Source: Candidatus Phyllobacterium onerii
GTDB lineage: Bacteria > Pseudomonadota > Alphaproteobacteria > Rhizobiales > Rhizobiaceae
Length of the DNA: 64,000 nt
Assembly: GCF_028331445.1 (NCBI RefSeq)
Contig: NZ_JAQMHX010000012.1
Span: 1-64,000, forward strand
Direction of reading: 5' to 3'
Part shown: positions 1 to 9,093 of the stretch, in pieces
How positions within the stretch are numbered: position 1 is the stretch's first letter
Layout: every line of letters begins with the position of its first letter
The notes under the pieces: model-generated
The model's database searches: none
Told to the model about the DNA's origin: nothing
Seen by the model: the letters and a program-made list of their open reading frames with translations, nothing else
Position numbers and translations under genes: made by a program

Positions 1-168
1 GTGCGGTGTCGAAATCACCAGAATGTCGCGTATTCCCGCCAGCATCAGAACGCTCAGCGGATAATAGATCATCGGCTTGTCGTAGATGGGAAGCATTTGC
101 TTCGAGACGGCAATGGTCAATGGATAGAGACGTGTACCGCTTCCACCTGCGAGGATTATTCCCTTCAT
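1..168 (-). CDS. rmlA: Glucose-1-phosphate thymidylyltransferase, N-terminal part (cut by window edge)
   Basis: The first 56 residues of a sugar nucleotidyltransferase can be read on the minus strand, starting at an ATG at 168 and running off the left edge. The N-terminus carries the nucleotide-binding signature [16 protein letters not shown] followed by [19 protein letters not shown], which is typical of RmlA/RfbA. The family joins dTTP and glucose-1-phosphate to give dTDP-glucose, the first step toward dTDP-L-rhamnose for surface polysaccharide. Other rml genes would be expected to the left but cannot be seen. Family assignment is secure; the exact sugar specificity is inferred from this short stretch only. 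Confidence 0.9.
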   Translation of the reverse strand, partial: MKGIILAGGSGTRLYPLTIAVSKQMLPIYDKPMIYYPLSVLMLAGIRDILVISTPH

Positions 169-463
169 TCGCTACTTGTCCTCGTCATTAGGCGGCATCT
201 CGACAAAACTTTAGTGGCCTTAACATGGCAACGTGAGTTCCGGAAGTCCCAAATAGCCTCTCGATTGCATGGAGAATGCTTACGGCCTCTCGCTTTGGAA
301 ACGTTCTGATTACGTGAGACCGAAAAGAAGATTTCCGTCGCAACGTCGCCCTTAAGCAGGAACCGAGCCTCTCCAGCCAATATTTTATCTAGATAGAGGC
401 ATAATACAGCCGGTTCGCGCAACACAGACGGGGATTCCGCCGCTCGTTCATACTCAAAAATTT

Positions 464-488
464 GGAACCATCGCGCTCATTGCGCGTT
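464..488 (+). promoter_or_regulatory. EcfG-type general stress promoter (GGAAC-N16-CGTT)
   Basis: GGAAC at 464-468 and CGTT at 485-488 are separated by exactly 16 bases, a perfect match to the alphaproteobacterial EcfG (sigma-T) promoter pattern. It points toward the small gene at 682, leaving an untranslated leader of about 190 bases. The rest of 169-681 shows no convincing gene; the stretch also has to hold the promoter of the leftward rmlA. Confidence 0.6.
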
Positions 489-681
489 TCACCTTTGCCA
501 GGGTGGCATTGGACAAGTTCCAAAAAGTATCCTGACACGAGGCTCAGTATAGTCCAACCAAAAATGGGCTATCTGGGCCTCACTTGTTCCTCACGGACCA
601 TGTCGCCAAGATTAGCTCCTTTGAATTGGATCGAATTGCGCTTCCAAACGTTGAGCGAATTCAACCAGGAGGATGCCAGCC

Positions 682-987
682 ATGAACGCAGCCAATCTGC
701 AAATTGAAGGTCTGTGTCTCGCCATTGCATCGATAAACCGATTACTCGTGGCCAAGGGGCTCGTTTCGCAAGACGAGTTGGACGTCGCGTTTCAAAAAGC
801 CGAGGCGACCGCTCACGGGGATAATCGTTTTGCCGAAGACTTGTTGCCGTCAAATCGGAACGCTGTCTGCTTTCCTATCAGGGTCCTCCAGGTGGCCAAC
901 GATACCGGAGCGGAAAAACCTTGGTCCTTCTCTGAATTAGCCAAACTCGTTGGGGAAACCAAAGAACCTTATAATGATCAGCTCTAG
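682..987 (+). CDS. Small conserved-looking hypothetical protein
   Basis: This encodes 101 residues from the ATG at 682, chosen because AGGAGG (667-672) lies nine bases upstream; an earlier in-frame ATG at 673 sits too close to that site. The protein has no signal peptide or membrane segment. The N-terminal half (residues 5-45) looks helical and includes LLVAKGLVSQDELDVAF, and the C-terminus is charged. I do not recognise a family. The EcfG-type promoter at 464-488 suggests a role in the general stress response. Coding status is supported by the strong ribosome site. Confidence 0.65.
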   Translation: MNAANLQIEGLCLAIASINRLLVAKGLVSQDELDVAFQKAEATAHGDNRFAEDLLPSNRNAVCFPIRVLQVANDTGAEKPWSFSELAKLVGETKEPYNDQL

Positions 988-995
988 GCTGTTTC

Positions 996-1697
996 TTAAT
1001 CAGCCGTGCAGGGCCAACTGCCGGGAGTAGACAGTCCAGCCGGCAGCTTTGTTGACGTGTCTCCACACGCAAGATCGATTTGTGACTGCTGCAGCCCTTG
1101 CGCTGCGGACAAGTCCAACCCTTCTATTCTGGTCCGGAACATGAATGCGCCTTCGAACACTGGTTTGCCTCCGATGGCAGCCCCTGTCAGATCGGCGCGC
1201 GAGAGGTTTGCAAGGAAAAACCGTGCGTCCGCCAGCGCTGCCTTCTGGAAATTCGCCCGCCCCAGTTCCGCTTTCTCAAAATTTGCTTTCTTGAGGCTTG
1301 CTCCGCTGAAATCCGCGCGCTGAAATTCGGCGCTGGCAAAAGATGCACCATCGGCAGAAATGCCTGTGAAACTTGATCGATAGGCTTCAACCCTTGAGAA
1401 GTTGGCATTCTCGGCTTTGGCACCCGCCAAGGACGCCCGCATCAAGCTGGCTTTTTCGAAGTTAGCAGACGTCAGGTTGGAATTGGCTAGATCCGTTGCA
1501 TTGAAATCGGTTCCAGTCAGATTGGCACCCTCCAGGTTGCTACCCGGTATTATAATGCTTTTCTTGCTACACTCACTCCAGTCTAGGCCTGGCGAAGCCG
1601 TACTGCCACAATCTGCCGCTACAGCTACATCGTATCCAAATGCAGATACAGACGCGGAAAACACCATCGCGAAAGCCAGGAACCTTATCGTTTGCAT
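996..1697 (-). CDS. Secreted pentapeptide-repeat protein
   Basis: After a signal peptide (residues 1 to about 27, cleavage near VAVAA-DCG) comes a run of A(D/N)LXX-type pentapeptide repeats such as EGANL, TGTDF, ANSNL, TSANF, KKANF and GRANF, over roughly residues 50-180. Such repeats fold into a right-handed quadrilateral beta-helix. The C-terminal 40 residues are not repetitive and contain a cysteine (DLACGD), which could pair with cysteines near the N-terminus. I chose the ATG at 1697 because AGGAGA lies nine bases before it; longer starts at 1751 and 1715 exist. The protein is probably periplasmic and its biochemical role is unknown. Confidence 0.8.
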   Translation of the reverse strand: MQTIRFLAFAMVFSASVSAFGYDVAVAADCGSTASPGLDWSECSKKSIIIPGSNLEGANLTGTDFNATDLANSNLTSANFEKASLMRASLAGAKAENANFSRVEAYRSSFTGISADGASFASAEFQRADFSGASLKKANFEKAELGRANFQKAALADARFFLANLSRADLTGAAIGGKPVFEGAFMFRTRIEGLDLSAAQGLQQSQIDLACGDTSTKLPAGLSTPGSWPCTAD

Positions 1698-1823
1698 TGC
1701 TGCGACTCTCCTCATAGTTGGCAGAATGACGCCTTGCTGGTGGAAATTCAATTCCGGGTGATCTGAAAAGCGTATACTGGTTGTCGAGGTCCGGTGAAAG
1801 AGGACCTATCGCCAAGGACGGAT

Positions 1824-2252
1824 ATGGTTAGAGCGTTTCGCTTGAGATTGGCTGTCAGTGCATTGCTATTGTTTGCTGTGCCTGCGATTGCGTTTGCCGA
1901 GGAGGCCGTCGAAACGGCTCAATCAATCATAAAACAGCAAATAGAAGCCTTTCTCAAAAACGATGCGAGTACAGCTTTTTCCTTTGCTTCGCCAGAGATA
2001 CAGGGAAAATTCCTCAATGAGTCTCTCTTTTTTGAGATGGTCAAACGGGCCTACCAACCTGTCTATCGGCCCGGCAATTTCGCCTTCGGACGGAACAAGG
2101 TCGCCGGCGATCAGGTGATCCAGGAGGTCCTGATCACCGGACCAGATGGCAAGGATTGGACTGCCATCTACCAACTCGTGAAGCAACCCGGCGGCACCTA
2201 CAAGATCAATGGCGTCCAGATCGTTCAATCCGCCCCCGGCCCCGCGATCTGA
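1824..2252 (+). CDS. DUF4864 domain secreted protein
   Basis: This is a 142-residue protein with a clear signal peptide (RAFRLRLAVSALLLFAVPAIAFA, residues 3-25). The mature part has the DUF4864 layout: an N-terminal helix (SIIKQQIEAFLKNDASTAF), a core around FGRNKVAGDQVIQEVLITGPDG, and a final YKINGVQIVQS strand. The fold resembles SnoaL/NTF2 helpers, but no reaction is known for the family. The ATG at 1824 puts the signal peptide at the N-terminus; a GTG at 1794 would add ten charged residues. It faces the amidinotransferase gene with only 14 bases between the stop codons. Confidence 0.8.
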   Translation: MVRAFRLRLAVSALLLFAVPAIAFAEEAVETAQSIIKQQIEAFLKNDASTAFSFASPEIQGKFLNESLFFEMVKRAYQPVYRPGNFAFGRNKVAGDQVIQEVLITGPDGKDWTAIYQLVKQPGGTYKINGVQIVQSAPGPAI

Positions 2253-2266
2253 ACGGTCCGCGATTC

Positions 2267-3202
2267 CTATTCCGGTGACCGCAAAAGCGCCTGTGCCATG
2301 CAGTGAATACCACCACCGGTTTTGGAGATTTCACTCATATCCACCGCAGCGACTTCAAATCCAGTGGCCTTGAGCTTTTCGATCAGGGTCTTGCTCGACG
2401 TTGGCGCGATAACGCGGTCCTTGCCGAGTGACATGAAGTTGCAGCCAAGATTCATCGTATCCTGGAATGGCACATCGATGATCTCGTGCCCCTTGGATTT
2501 CAGCCAATCGACGATAGCCGGCTCCGTACAGGCAAGACAGACGGCTGTTAATTTCGGTGCGATCGGTACAACCATCAGGTCGATGTGGACGTAATATTCG
2601 TCGATGAACGCTAGGCGCGTCTCCCAACCCTCCTTGCGGAACCAGTCTTCGACCTGCCGGGCGCCCTCCTCCTGCGTGCGTGCACCGCCGCAGCCGATCA
2701 GGACACAGCCTTCCTCGATGACGTTGAAATCACCGCCCTCGAATGTGCCTGCAGTGACCATGTCGTAGATCGGAATGCCCAACCGCTCATAGGTGCGGAT
2801 GGCCGCGTAGTTCTCGCCGCGACGCCACCAGTTGGCCATGGCGGTGATGATCGCGCCATACGGCGTCATCACACTCGAATCGCGCGAATAGACCTGCATC
2901 GGCAGCTCAGGCTCCGGTTCGTGCCAATGGATCTTCACGCCAAAATGTTCGTAGGCTGCAACCAGCTCCTTGTGCTGGGCCTGCGCGGTCTGGATATTGC
3001 AAGGCGCTTCGCGCAAATGTTTGCGCGACAGCGAACTCGTCGCCATATGCCGAAGGAAAGCCGGCGAACCAAGCAGCACGTCAGTTAGCGGATCCGTTTC
3101 ATTGCGAAACCCCCAGCTTTTGAGTGGTTTGGTGCCGCCATTGGCATTACGACGCTTCAGTGTGAAAGCATCGGCCGCAAAGTTCTGTTCGTGACGTGTC
3201 AT
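2267..3202 (-). CDS. Amidinotransferase/DDAH-fold enzyme
   Basis: This is a 311-residue enzyme of the arginine deiminase / dimethylarginine dimethylaminohydrolase superfamily. Visible motifs are EGGDFNVIEEG (acidic catalytic pair), YYVHIDLMVVPI (catalytic His) and the C-terminal TGGGIHCMAQ with the nucleophilic cysteine. Members attack guanidino carbons (hydrolases, or amidinotransferases moving the group to an amine), so the substrate is probably a guanidino or ureido compound. The start at 3202 has AGGAGA ten bases upstream. It lies 11 bases after the AbgB-like gene on the same strand, so both are likely one transcript, and the divergent LysR plus ABC importer suggest a shared substrate. 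Family confident, substrate unknown. Confidence 0.85.
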   Translation of the reverse strand: MTRHEQNFAADAFTLKRRNANGGTKPLKSWGFRNETDPLTDVLLGSPAFLRHMATSSLSRKHLREAPCNIQTAQAQHKELVAAYEHFGVKIHWHEPEPELPMQVYSRDSSVMTPYGAIITAMANWWRRGENYAAIRTYERLGIPIYDMVTAGTFEGGDFNVIEEGCVLIGCGGARTQEEGARQVEDWFRKEGWETRLAFIDEYYVHIDLMVVPIAPKLTAVCLACTEPAIVDWLKSKGHEIIDVPFQDTMNLGCNFMSLGKDRVIAPTSSKTLIEKLKATGFEVAAVDMSEISKTGGGIHCMAQALLRSPE

Positions 3203-3213
3203 TGGACTGTCTC

Positions 3214-4803
3214 CTATTGTGCGCCGGTGGGTATCCACCATTCGCGCCCGCGTGCAGTTGTTACATATTCCGGCCAGCGGAAATGGATTGGCGGTTCATA
3301 ATCACATAGCGGCGAGATCCATTTCGAGCCGCCAACGCCGCCACCTGTCCGTTCGATGAATTCATCCCTTGCCAGTTTTCGCGCGCCTTCGTCCTCAAGC
3401 AGGCGCAAGGCTGTCAACGCAACAGTCTTCGCAGCGCAGACCACCATTGGATCAATTGTCGCCGGAATGCCGCCAAGCGCGTTCATCACCCAGCTCGGAT
3501 AAGCGTAGCCCTTGGGCGCTTTCAAAGCCGGTCGTGCCACATAGAAACGCACTGTCGGCGCGTACCAGGTCATGTCCGTATAGTCGTCTGACGTGGAGTT
3601 GACCTGTGACGGCGGCAGGTCCCGGCGCAGGATTGCTTCGGCCTCCTGCGGTGAAATCAGCTTCTCGCATTCGTCGATGAATGGCTCGTCCATTGCCTCG
3701 ACACCGGCATTAATCTGGATTTCCCGCGCAATGGCCTTCGCCGTCTCATCCCAACGTGGCGCGCCGACAATGTTGAGTGCCTCCCAGGTGATTTCAGCCA
3801 TCGCGTGATTGGCAAGGCCTGGGCGTGACTTGCAAACCCAGTGCCGCTCCACCCTGCAGCCGGTCATCGCCGCAGCGTGATCGGCGTTGCGGTCGAGCGC
3901 TGCAGTCACCTGCTCCGCCATGGCAATCGTCGGTACACGCATCATATACTGGATTTCGGCAAGACCTGCCGGAAGATTGTCGGCCGTCGCCTGCCCCGCT
4001 GTCAGGATTGCTTCGCTGATAGACCAGCCACCTTGGTGCGGCAGCATGGAATCGCGCAGCGCCTTCGACGCCATGTACATCATCATCAGCGCGTCATTGG
4101 CACCGGGCGCACGAACCGCGGAATGGGATTGCGGGATGGGCGCGCCGTCGCTCAAACCCCATCGCTCAGGCTGATCGCAGACGAAACGATAGATCATCGA
4201 ATAGGCGGCGCCGCAATGCGTGTCCCAGCGCACGGTATTGCACAGTGGCAGCATATAGAACGGATGAAACGAGATCATGCCGTCCAGCCCGTCATAATAG
4301 CCCTTGGCGGCGTGGATCGGCTTGGAACCGCGCACTTTTTCCGCGGGCTCCCCGGTAAACCTCAGGGTGCCTGCGATTCCATGTTTCTGCATCGCCGCCT
4401 TGGTCGCCAGCAGACCACCCAGACCAGATATGCCAAGCCCCGAATGCGGATCCGTATGTCCGCCCGCGTGCTCGCTTAATCCAGAACGTGGCCGCTTCGC
4501 CGTCGACGCGTCCTGGCAGTTGCCCGGTACCGCATCGTACTCGGCATACATGCCGATCGTCGGCGACTTGCCATTTGTTCCGGCCTTGTTCGTCCAATGG
4601 GCACAGAACGCCGTTGGCATGCCGCCAGAGCCGGCCTCGACATCAAAACCTTCTTCACGCAGCCGCATCACATACCAATCCGCCGATTGATATTCGCGCC
4701 ACGCAGTCTCGCCAAAATCAAAGATTGTACGGGTCCAGGACGACAGATCAGCCTTGTGATCGTCAACGAAATTCAATGCCGATGCCGCTGCTGCCGTAGT
4801 CAA
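3214..4803 (-). CDS. AbgB-like M20 family amidohydrolase
   Basis: This is a 529-residue protein resembling aminobenzoyl-glutamate utilization protein B (peptidase M20D). IGMYAEYDAVPGNCQD (about residues 82-97) is the first metal-binding segment, FTGEPAEKVRGSKP and MISFHPFY are AbgB-type, and the lid/dimerisation domain follows about residue 200. The usual CGHN motif of M20 enzymes is replaced by GGHTDPHSGLG, so metal geometry may differ. Translation probably begins at TTG 4803, because GGGAG sits eight bases upstream and no ATG lies near. In the family it cleaves amide bonds of small N-acyl amino acids. It is transcribed with the amidinotransferase gene and divergently from the LysR gene. Confidence 0.82.
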   Translation of the reverse strand: MTTAAAASALNFVDDHKADLSSWTRTIFDFGETAWREYQSADWYVMRLREEGFDVEAGSGGMPTAFCAHWTNKAGTNGKSPTIGMYAEYDAVPGNCQDASTAKRPRSGLSEHAGGHTDPHSGLGISGLGGLLATKAAMQKHGIAGTLRFTGEPAEKVRGSKPIHAAKGYYDGLDGMISFHPFYMLPLCNTVRWDTHCGAAYSMIYRFVCDQPERWGLSDGAPIPQSHSAVRAPGANDALMMMYMASKALRDSMLPHQGGWSISEAILTAGQATADNLPAGLAEIQYMMRVPTIAMAEQVTAALDRNADHAAAMTGCRVERHWVCKSRPGLANHAMAEITWEALNIVGAPRWDETAKAIAREIQINAGVEAMDEPFIDECEKLISPQEAEAILRRDLPPSQVNSTSDDYTDMTWYAPTVRFYVARPALKAPKGYAYPSWVMNALGGIPATIDPMVVCAAKTVALTALRLLEDEGARKLARDEFIERTGGGVGGSKWISPLCDYEPPIHFRWPEYVTTARGREWWIPTGAQ

Positions 4804-4911
4804 ATTCCGTCTCCCGCTGTCAGGAGATAATCATCTGGAAGGCGGGACAAAAAGTGATATGTTTTTTCAAAACGTGCAAATTCTATTCACCCCTCCTCCA
4901 AGGACCGTTTG

Positions 4912-5802
4912 ATGCGGATACCATCCACCCAGGCACTTCGCGCGCTGGAAAGCTTCGCCAGGCATGGCAGCGTCTGGCGAGCGGCGGAAGAATTGCATCT
5001 GACCCGCAGCGCGGTCAGTCATCAGTTACGGTTGCTCGAACGCGATCTCGGGTTCGAGCTGCTGCAACGGGATGGAAAGGGCGTCACGTTGACGCCCCGC
5101 GGGCGCAAATATGCCAATGATGTCCGCAAGGCGCTCATCGTCATCGACGATGCAGGCGAACGGCAAAGCCCGGCTGGTACTGGCGGTTCCCTGTGCATTA
5201 GCTGCACGGCGGGCTTCGCTTCGCTGTGGCTATGCACCCATATTGCCGAGTTTCAGGAGAAATATCCTGATGTGGCGCTGCGCATCATAACGCCGCGCAA
5301 GCTCGATGATGTCAGCGATGCCAGCGTCGATCTCTTTATTGCGTTTGGCGATGGCAATTGGCCAAGTAGATCGGTCGAACTCCTATGCGAGGTGGAGTTC
5401 ACACCGCTATGCAGCCCGGTTCTCCTCAACAATCTCGGCGGTATCGCCGAACCGAAGGACATCTTGCGCGCGCCGTTGTTGCACCTCGGCGACTTCGAGG
5501 ACTGGACCCGTTGGCTGGCACTCGCCAATGTCGACAATCCGGATTCGGAACGAGGTATTGTGTTTTCCGACATGAACCTCGTCTATTCGGCCGCCATCAC
5601 CGCGCAGGGCATCGCCATGGGGGATGAACTCACCTGCCGCAAAGCCATGAGAGCTGGTCAACTCATCCGGCCGTTCGATCTCAGCATCAAATCACCGAAG
5701 TCCTATTTTCTTGTCACGGATTATGCGAAAATCGATCATGCTGCTCAGCTTGCATTCACGCAATGGTTGAAATCGCGCTTGTCGCAAACCCGCAGTGCGT
5801 GA
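4912..5802 (+). CDS. LysR-type regulator, GcvA-like
   Basis: This encodes 296 residues. An N-terminal winged helix-turn-helix (residues 6-64, LRALESFARHGSVWRAAEELHLTRSAVSHQL region) precedes a substrate-binding LysR domain from about residue 90. The IPSTQALRALESFARHGS start is typical of GcvA-like regulators. The ATG at 4912 has AAGGA five bases upstream. The gene is divergent from the AbgB/amidinotransferase pair and precedes the ABC operon at 5929, so it most likely controls both. Related inverted GTG...CAC elements lie before each target (near 4874-4890 and at 5833-5849). The inducer is unknown. Confidence 0.88.
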   Translation: MRIPSTQALRALESFARHGSVWRAAEELHLTRSAVSHQLRLLERDLGFELLQRDGKGVTLTPRGRKYANDVRKALIVIDDAGERQSPAGTGGSLCISCTAGFASLWLCTHIAEFQEKYPDVALRIITPRKLDDVSDASVDLFIAFGDGNWPSRSVELLCEVEFTPLCSPVLLNNLGGIAEPKDILRAPLLHLGDFEDWTRWLALANVDNPDSERGIVFSDMNLVYSAAITAQGIAMGDELTCRKAMRAGQLIRPFDLSIKSPKSYFLVTDYAKIDHAAQLAFTQWLKSRLSQTRSA

Positions 5803-5832
5803 AACCCAGTCATGAGCGCTCTGGCGCAGTGG

Positions 5833-5849
5833 CGTGAATTTCATTCACG
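5833..5849. promoter_or_regulatory. Candidate LysR operator before the ABC operon
   Basis: CGTGAAT and ATTCACG form a perfect inverted repeat with a three-base spacer (TTC). A similar but looser element, GTGCAAATTCTATTCAC, lies at 4874-4890 in the LysR/abgB divergent region; the two share AATTYYATTCAC. A site found at both putative target promoters suits the LysR regulator between them. The assignment is by position and symmetry only. Confidence 0.45.
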
Positions 5850-5928
5850 TATCGCGGCAATATAATTCAATTGTCGAGATCGCGGATTGTGCCTAGGCTT
5901 CTCACAAAAGCAGGGGAAAGAGGTCTCA

Positions 5929-7035
5929 ATGCCTCAAAGCATGCAACCGGGCGATGCGAAAGCCGCCGAGATCAAGGCTGTATCGATTGGCAAGACGTTC
6001 GGCGCGTTCCATGCGCTGAAAAATCTATCGCTCGACATAGGTCGGGGCGAGTTCCTTACCCTTCTCGGCCCTTCCGGTTCAGGCAAAACGACTTTTCTCA
6101 TGATTCTTGCCGGGTTCACGGCTCCAACCACCGGCCGTTTGATGATGGACGGCAAGGATATCACCGATGTGCCAGCTGAAGACCGCTCCTATGGCATGGT
6201 GTTTCAGGGTTATGCGCTGTTCCCACATCTGACCGTCGAGCAGAACATCGCCTTTCCGTTAAAGGTGCGGGGTCGTTCATCCGCAGACGTTAAGCAAAAG
6301 GTCGGCGAGATGGTGGCCCGTGTCGGTCTTGTTGGCCACGAAAAGAAACTTCCGGCCAAGCTTTCCGGCGGTCAGCAACAGCGCGTGGCCCTCGCCCGCG
6401 CTCTGGTGTTCGAACCCTCCGTTCTCCTGCTGGACGAGCCTTTTTCGGCTCTCGACAAGAACTTGCGCGAAATGATGCAGCAAGAAGTCAAACGCCTGCA
6501 CCAGGAGACAGGCACGACCTTCGTTTTCGTCACGCACGACCAGTCCGAAGCGCTCGCGCTATCGTCGCGGGTCGCCATTTTCAATCACGGCGAGCTTTTG
6601 CAGGTTGGCAAGCCGCAGGACGTCTATGAGCGGCCGTCGAACCGCTTCGTCGCCGAATTCCTCGGGGAGATCAATCTTCTGCCACTCGACACCGTGGAAT
6701 TGAATGGCGAAACCGCCGCAGGCAAATTCGAGGACCGGACCATCATCCTCAACAAATCCATCACCCTGGCAGGTAAGAAAGCCGTTGCTGCTGTCCGGCC
6801 CGAACATATGTTCATCTCGGCATCTCCGCAAACTTCGGACTGCAATGCCATCACCTGCCGGGTCGAAGGCGCCACCTATTTCGGCGCGTCGACCAAGTAC
6901 CATTTGCGAACACGCAGCGGAACCAGTCTTGCGGTTTCAATGCCTACGGCCTCGACGTCGCCGATAGCACCACAATCCGATGTGTGGGTTTCATGGCCGG
7001 TGCACCAAGGCTTTTTGTTGCCTGACGGAGGTTAG
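5929..7035 (+). CDS. ABC importer ATPase, PotA-like
   Basis: This is a 368-residue ATP-binding subunit of a spermidine/putrescine-type importer. The Walker A motif GPSGSGKT is at residues 47-54, with a Q-loop in MVFQGYALFPHLTV, signature LSGGQQQRVALARAL, Walker B LLLDEPFSALD and the H-loop in FVTHDQSEAL. The C-terminal 130 residues form a TOBE-type domain. The ATG at 5929 follows GGGGAAAGAGG. It is first in an operon with a binding protein, two permeases and a FAD dehydrogenase. It powers uptake at the inner membrane; the cargo is probably the substrate of the neighbouring catabolic enzymes. Confidence 0.9.
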   Translation: MPQSMQPGDAKAAEIKAVSIGKTFGAFHALKNLSLDIGRGEFLTLLGPSGSGKTTFLMILAGFTAPTTGRLMMDGKDITDVPAEDRSYGMVFQGYALFPHLTVEQNIAFPLKVRGRSSADVKQKVGEMVARVGLVGHEKKLPAKLSGGQQQRVALARALVFEPSVLLLDEPFSALDKNLREMMQQEVKRLHQETGTTFVFVTHDQSEALALSSRVAIFNHGELLQVGKPQDVYERPSNRFVAEFLGEINLLPLDTVELNGETAAGKFEDRTIILNKSITLAGKKAVAAVRPEHMFISASPQTSDCNAITCRVEGATYFGASTKYHLRTRSGTSLAVSMPTASTSPIAPQSDVWVSWPVHQGFLLPDGG

Positions 7036-7078
7036 GCAGCATTCGGAATGTACCAAATAACATCCAGAGGGAAACAAA

Positions 7079-8194
7079 ATGGATAATGCATTTCAAAAGG
7101 ACTGCCTCGAAATACTCGCCAGCAAGGTCGAGAAAGGGGAAATCAGTCGCCGCCGCTTTACACAGATGGCAGCATTGCTGCTCGCTGGTGCGCCGGCTCT
7201 GCTGCGTTCAACCGGTTCATACGCACAAGCGAAGGAACTCGTTCTGGTGAACTGGGGCGGCGACGCCATGACGGCCTATGACAAGGCTTACGGCCAGCCG
7301 TTCACCAAGGAAAGCGGTGTCACGGTCAAGATGGATGGTTCTGGTCCCACGGAGGGTGCCATCACTGCCCAGTTCAAGAGCGGCAAGCCAAGCTGGGATT
7401 TGATGGATATTGATCCCTTCTCCGGTATTTCCCTTGGCAAGCAGGGCATGCTGGAAGAGATCGATTACAAGATCGTCGACAAGAACAAGATGCGGCCCGG
7501 CTTTGGCTGGGATCATGCGGCCTCGACCTATTTCTTCTCCTATATCATCGCGTACGACTCTTCGAAATTCGGCGACCAGGCCCCAACCGGCATGGCCGAC
7601 TTCTTCGACGTGAAGAAGTTTCCCGGCAAACGATCGCTCTACAAGTGGGGTTCGGCAATGTGGGAAGCAGCTCTCCTCGCCGATGGTGTTGCACCGGAAA
7701 AGCTCTATCCGCTGGACCTCAAGCGTGCGCATGACAAGATTGCCGCATTCAAGGAAAACGTCGTGGCCTATTGGGGCGGTGGCGCAGAAAGCCAGTCCGT
7801 TCTGATGGATGGCGAAGCCTCCATGGCACTCATCTGGTCGACGCGCGCGTCGTTGCTGGAGCAAGATTCCGGCGGCAATATCAAGTTCATCTGGGACCAG
7901 GGCCTGATTTCACCCGGCGCCCTCGGCGTGATGAAGGGTAATCCTGGCGGCAAGGACAATGCGATGAAATTCATCGCCAGCGCCCAGACGCCGGAACGAC
8001 AACTCGAGATGTTCAACATGCTCGGCCAGGGCCCGGCAAATCCGGCGACGGACGCGCTGATCCCAGCGGACAAGAAACGCATCAATCCTGTGGATCCTGC
8101 CAATATGTCCAAGCAGGTCCCGCTAGACATGGAATGGTATGCCGAAAATTACGGCAAGGCGTTCGACGAATACACGAAAGTCATCTCGGCTTGA
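7079..8194 (+). CDS. ABC periplasmic binding protein, PotD-like, probable Tat signal
   Basis: This is a 371-residue solute-binding protein of the polyamine/iron-type family. The N-terminus carries SRRRFTQMAALLLAGAPALL (residues 23-42), a twin-arginine signal with cleavage after SYAQA, which suggests export in a folded state. The mature domain starts KELVLVNWGGDAMTAYDKAY and has the two-lobe pattern of PotD relatives. AGAGGGAAAC precedes the start. It would capture the ligand in the periplasm for the two permeases downstream. The ligand cannot be read from sequence. Confidence 0.88.
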   Translation: MDNAFQKDCLEILASKVEKGEISRRRFTQMAALLLAGAPALLRSTGSYAQAKELVLVNWGGDAMTAYDKAYGQPFTKESGVTVKMDGSGPTEGAITAQFKSGKPSWDLMDIDPFSGISLGKQGMLEEIDYKIVDKNKMRPGFGWDHAASTYFFSYIIAYDSSKFGDQAPTGMADFFDVKKFPGKRSLYKWGSAMWEAALLADGVAPEKLYPLDLKRAHDKIAAFKENVVAYWGGGAESQSVLMDGEASMALIWSTRASLLEQDSGGNIKFIWDQGLISPGALGVMKGNPGGKDNAMKFIASAQTPERQLEMFNMLGQGPANPATDALIPADKKRINPVDPANMSKQVPLDMEWYAENYGKAFDEYTKVISA

Positions 8195-8258
8195 TCGCTC
8201 TTGGCGCGAAAATCAAGTTTTCGCGCCAAGCCTTTGATTCATAACGCCAGGAGCGCCA

Positions 8259-9092
8259 ATGATCGGAAAATCGGTCACCTCCAGAAAGATTCTGTTGCTG
8301 GCGCCGCTGTTGCTGTTCCTCGGCCTTGCCTATGTCGTTCCATTTCTGGGTGTCGTCCGCTGGAGTTTCACCATGCCCGAAGTCGGGCTCGGCCAATACC
8401 GGGCGCTGATGACGGATCCTCTCGTCCAATCCGTCTTCATTCGTACCTTGCGGATTTGCCTTATCGTCACCGCCGCGGTGCTCGTCACGGCCTATGCAAT
8501 CGCCTATGTGTGGGTTCGGGGCAGTTCGGTTCAGCGCATGCTGGCGGAATTCTGCATTCTCGTTCCCTTCTGGATATCGGTGCTGACGCGAGCCTTCGGT
8601 TGGCTGGCGATGCTGTCAAACCGCGGACTGATCAATACGTGGCTGCAATCGGCCGGCATCATCAGCGAACCGCTTGCACTCGCACGCAATGAGCTTGGGG
8701 TCATCATCGGCATGACGCATTTCCTCATTCCCTTTGCGGTGTTTCCGATCGCTTCAGCCATGCGCAGTATCGACGAACGTGTTTTGCTTGCGGCACGCGG
8801 CATGGGTGCATCGCGAACGCGTATTTTCTGGACTGTCTTCGTGCCGTTGACCTATGGCGGGTTGATCGGTGCGGCGCTCATCGTCTTCGTGTTTGCGCTC
8901 GGCTTCTTCGTCACCCCGGCAATCCTCGGCGGCGGCCGCAGCGTCATGGTGGCCGAACTGGTTTACCTTCGGATATTCCAGAGTCCGGATTGGGGGCTCG
9001 GTGCAGCGATCAGCGTTGTCCTCGTAGTGTTCATCGGTATTCTCCTTGCATTGATGCGACGCTTCATCAAACCTGCGCATATGATTGGATAA
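8259..9092 (+). CDS. ABC permease, PotB-like
   Basis: This is a 277-residue inner-membrane permease with about six hydrophobic segments and the binding-protein-dependent transport EAA loop, here DERVLLAARGMGASRTRIFW (about residues 171-190), which contacts the ATPase. The family partners with PotA-type ATPases. It lies between the binding-protein gene and the second permease, whose start is only one base after this stop codon, so translation is probably coupled. A ribosome site (AGGAG) precedes the ATG. Confidence 0.9.
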   Translation: MIGKSVTSRKILLLAPLLLFLGLAYVVPFLGVVRWSFTMPEVGLGQYRALMTDPLVQSVFIRTLRICLIVTAAVLVTAYAIAYVWVRGSSVQRMLAEFCILVPFWISVLTRAFGWLAMLSNRGLINTWLQSAGIISEPLALARNELGVIIGMTHFLIPFAVFPIASAMRSIDERVLLAARGMGASRTRIFWTVFVPLTYGGLIGAALIVFVFALGFFVTPAILGGGRSVMVAELVYLRIFQSPDWGLGAAISVVLVVFIGILLALMRRFIKPAHMIG

Positions 9093-9093
9093 T

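Noticed and set aside
3841-4479. Long open frame opposite the AbgB-like gene
   Set aside because: It is a shadow of high-GC codon use in the real gene; it has no family features and no ribosome site.
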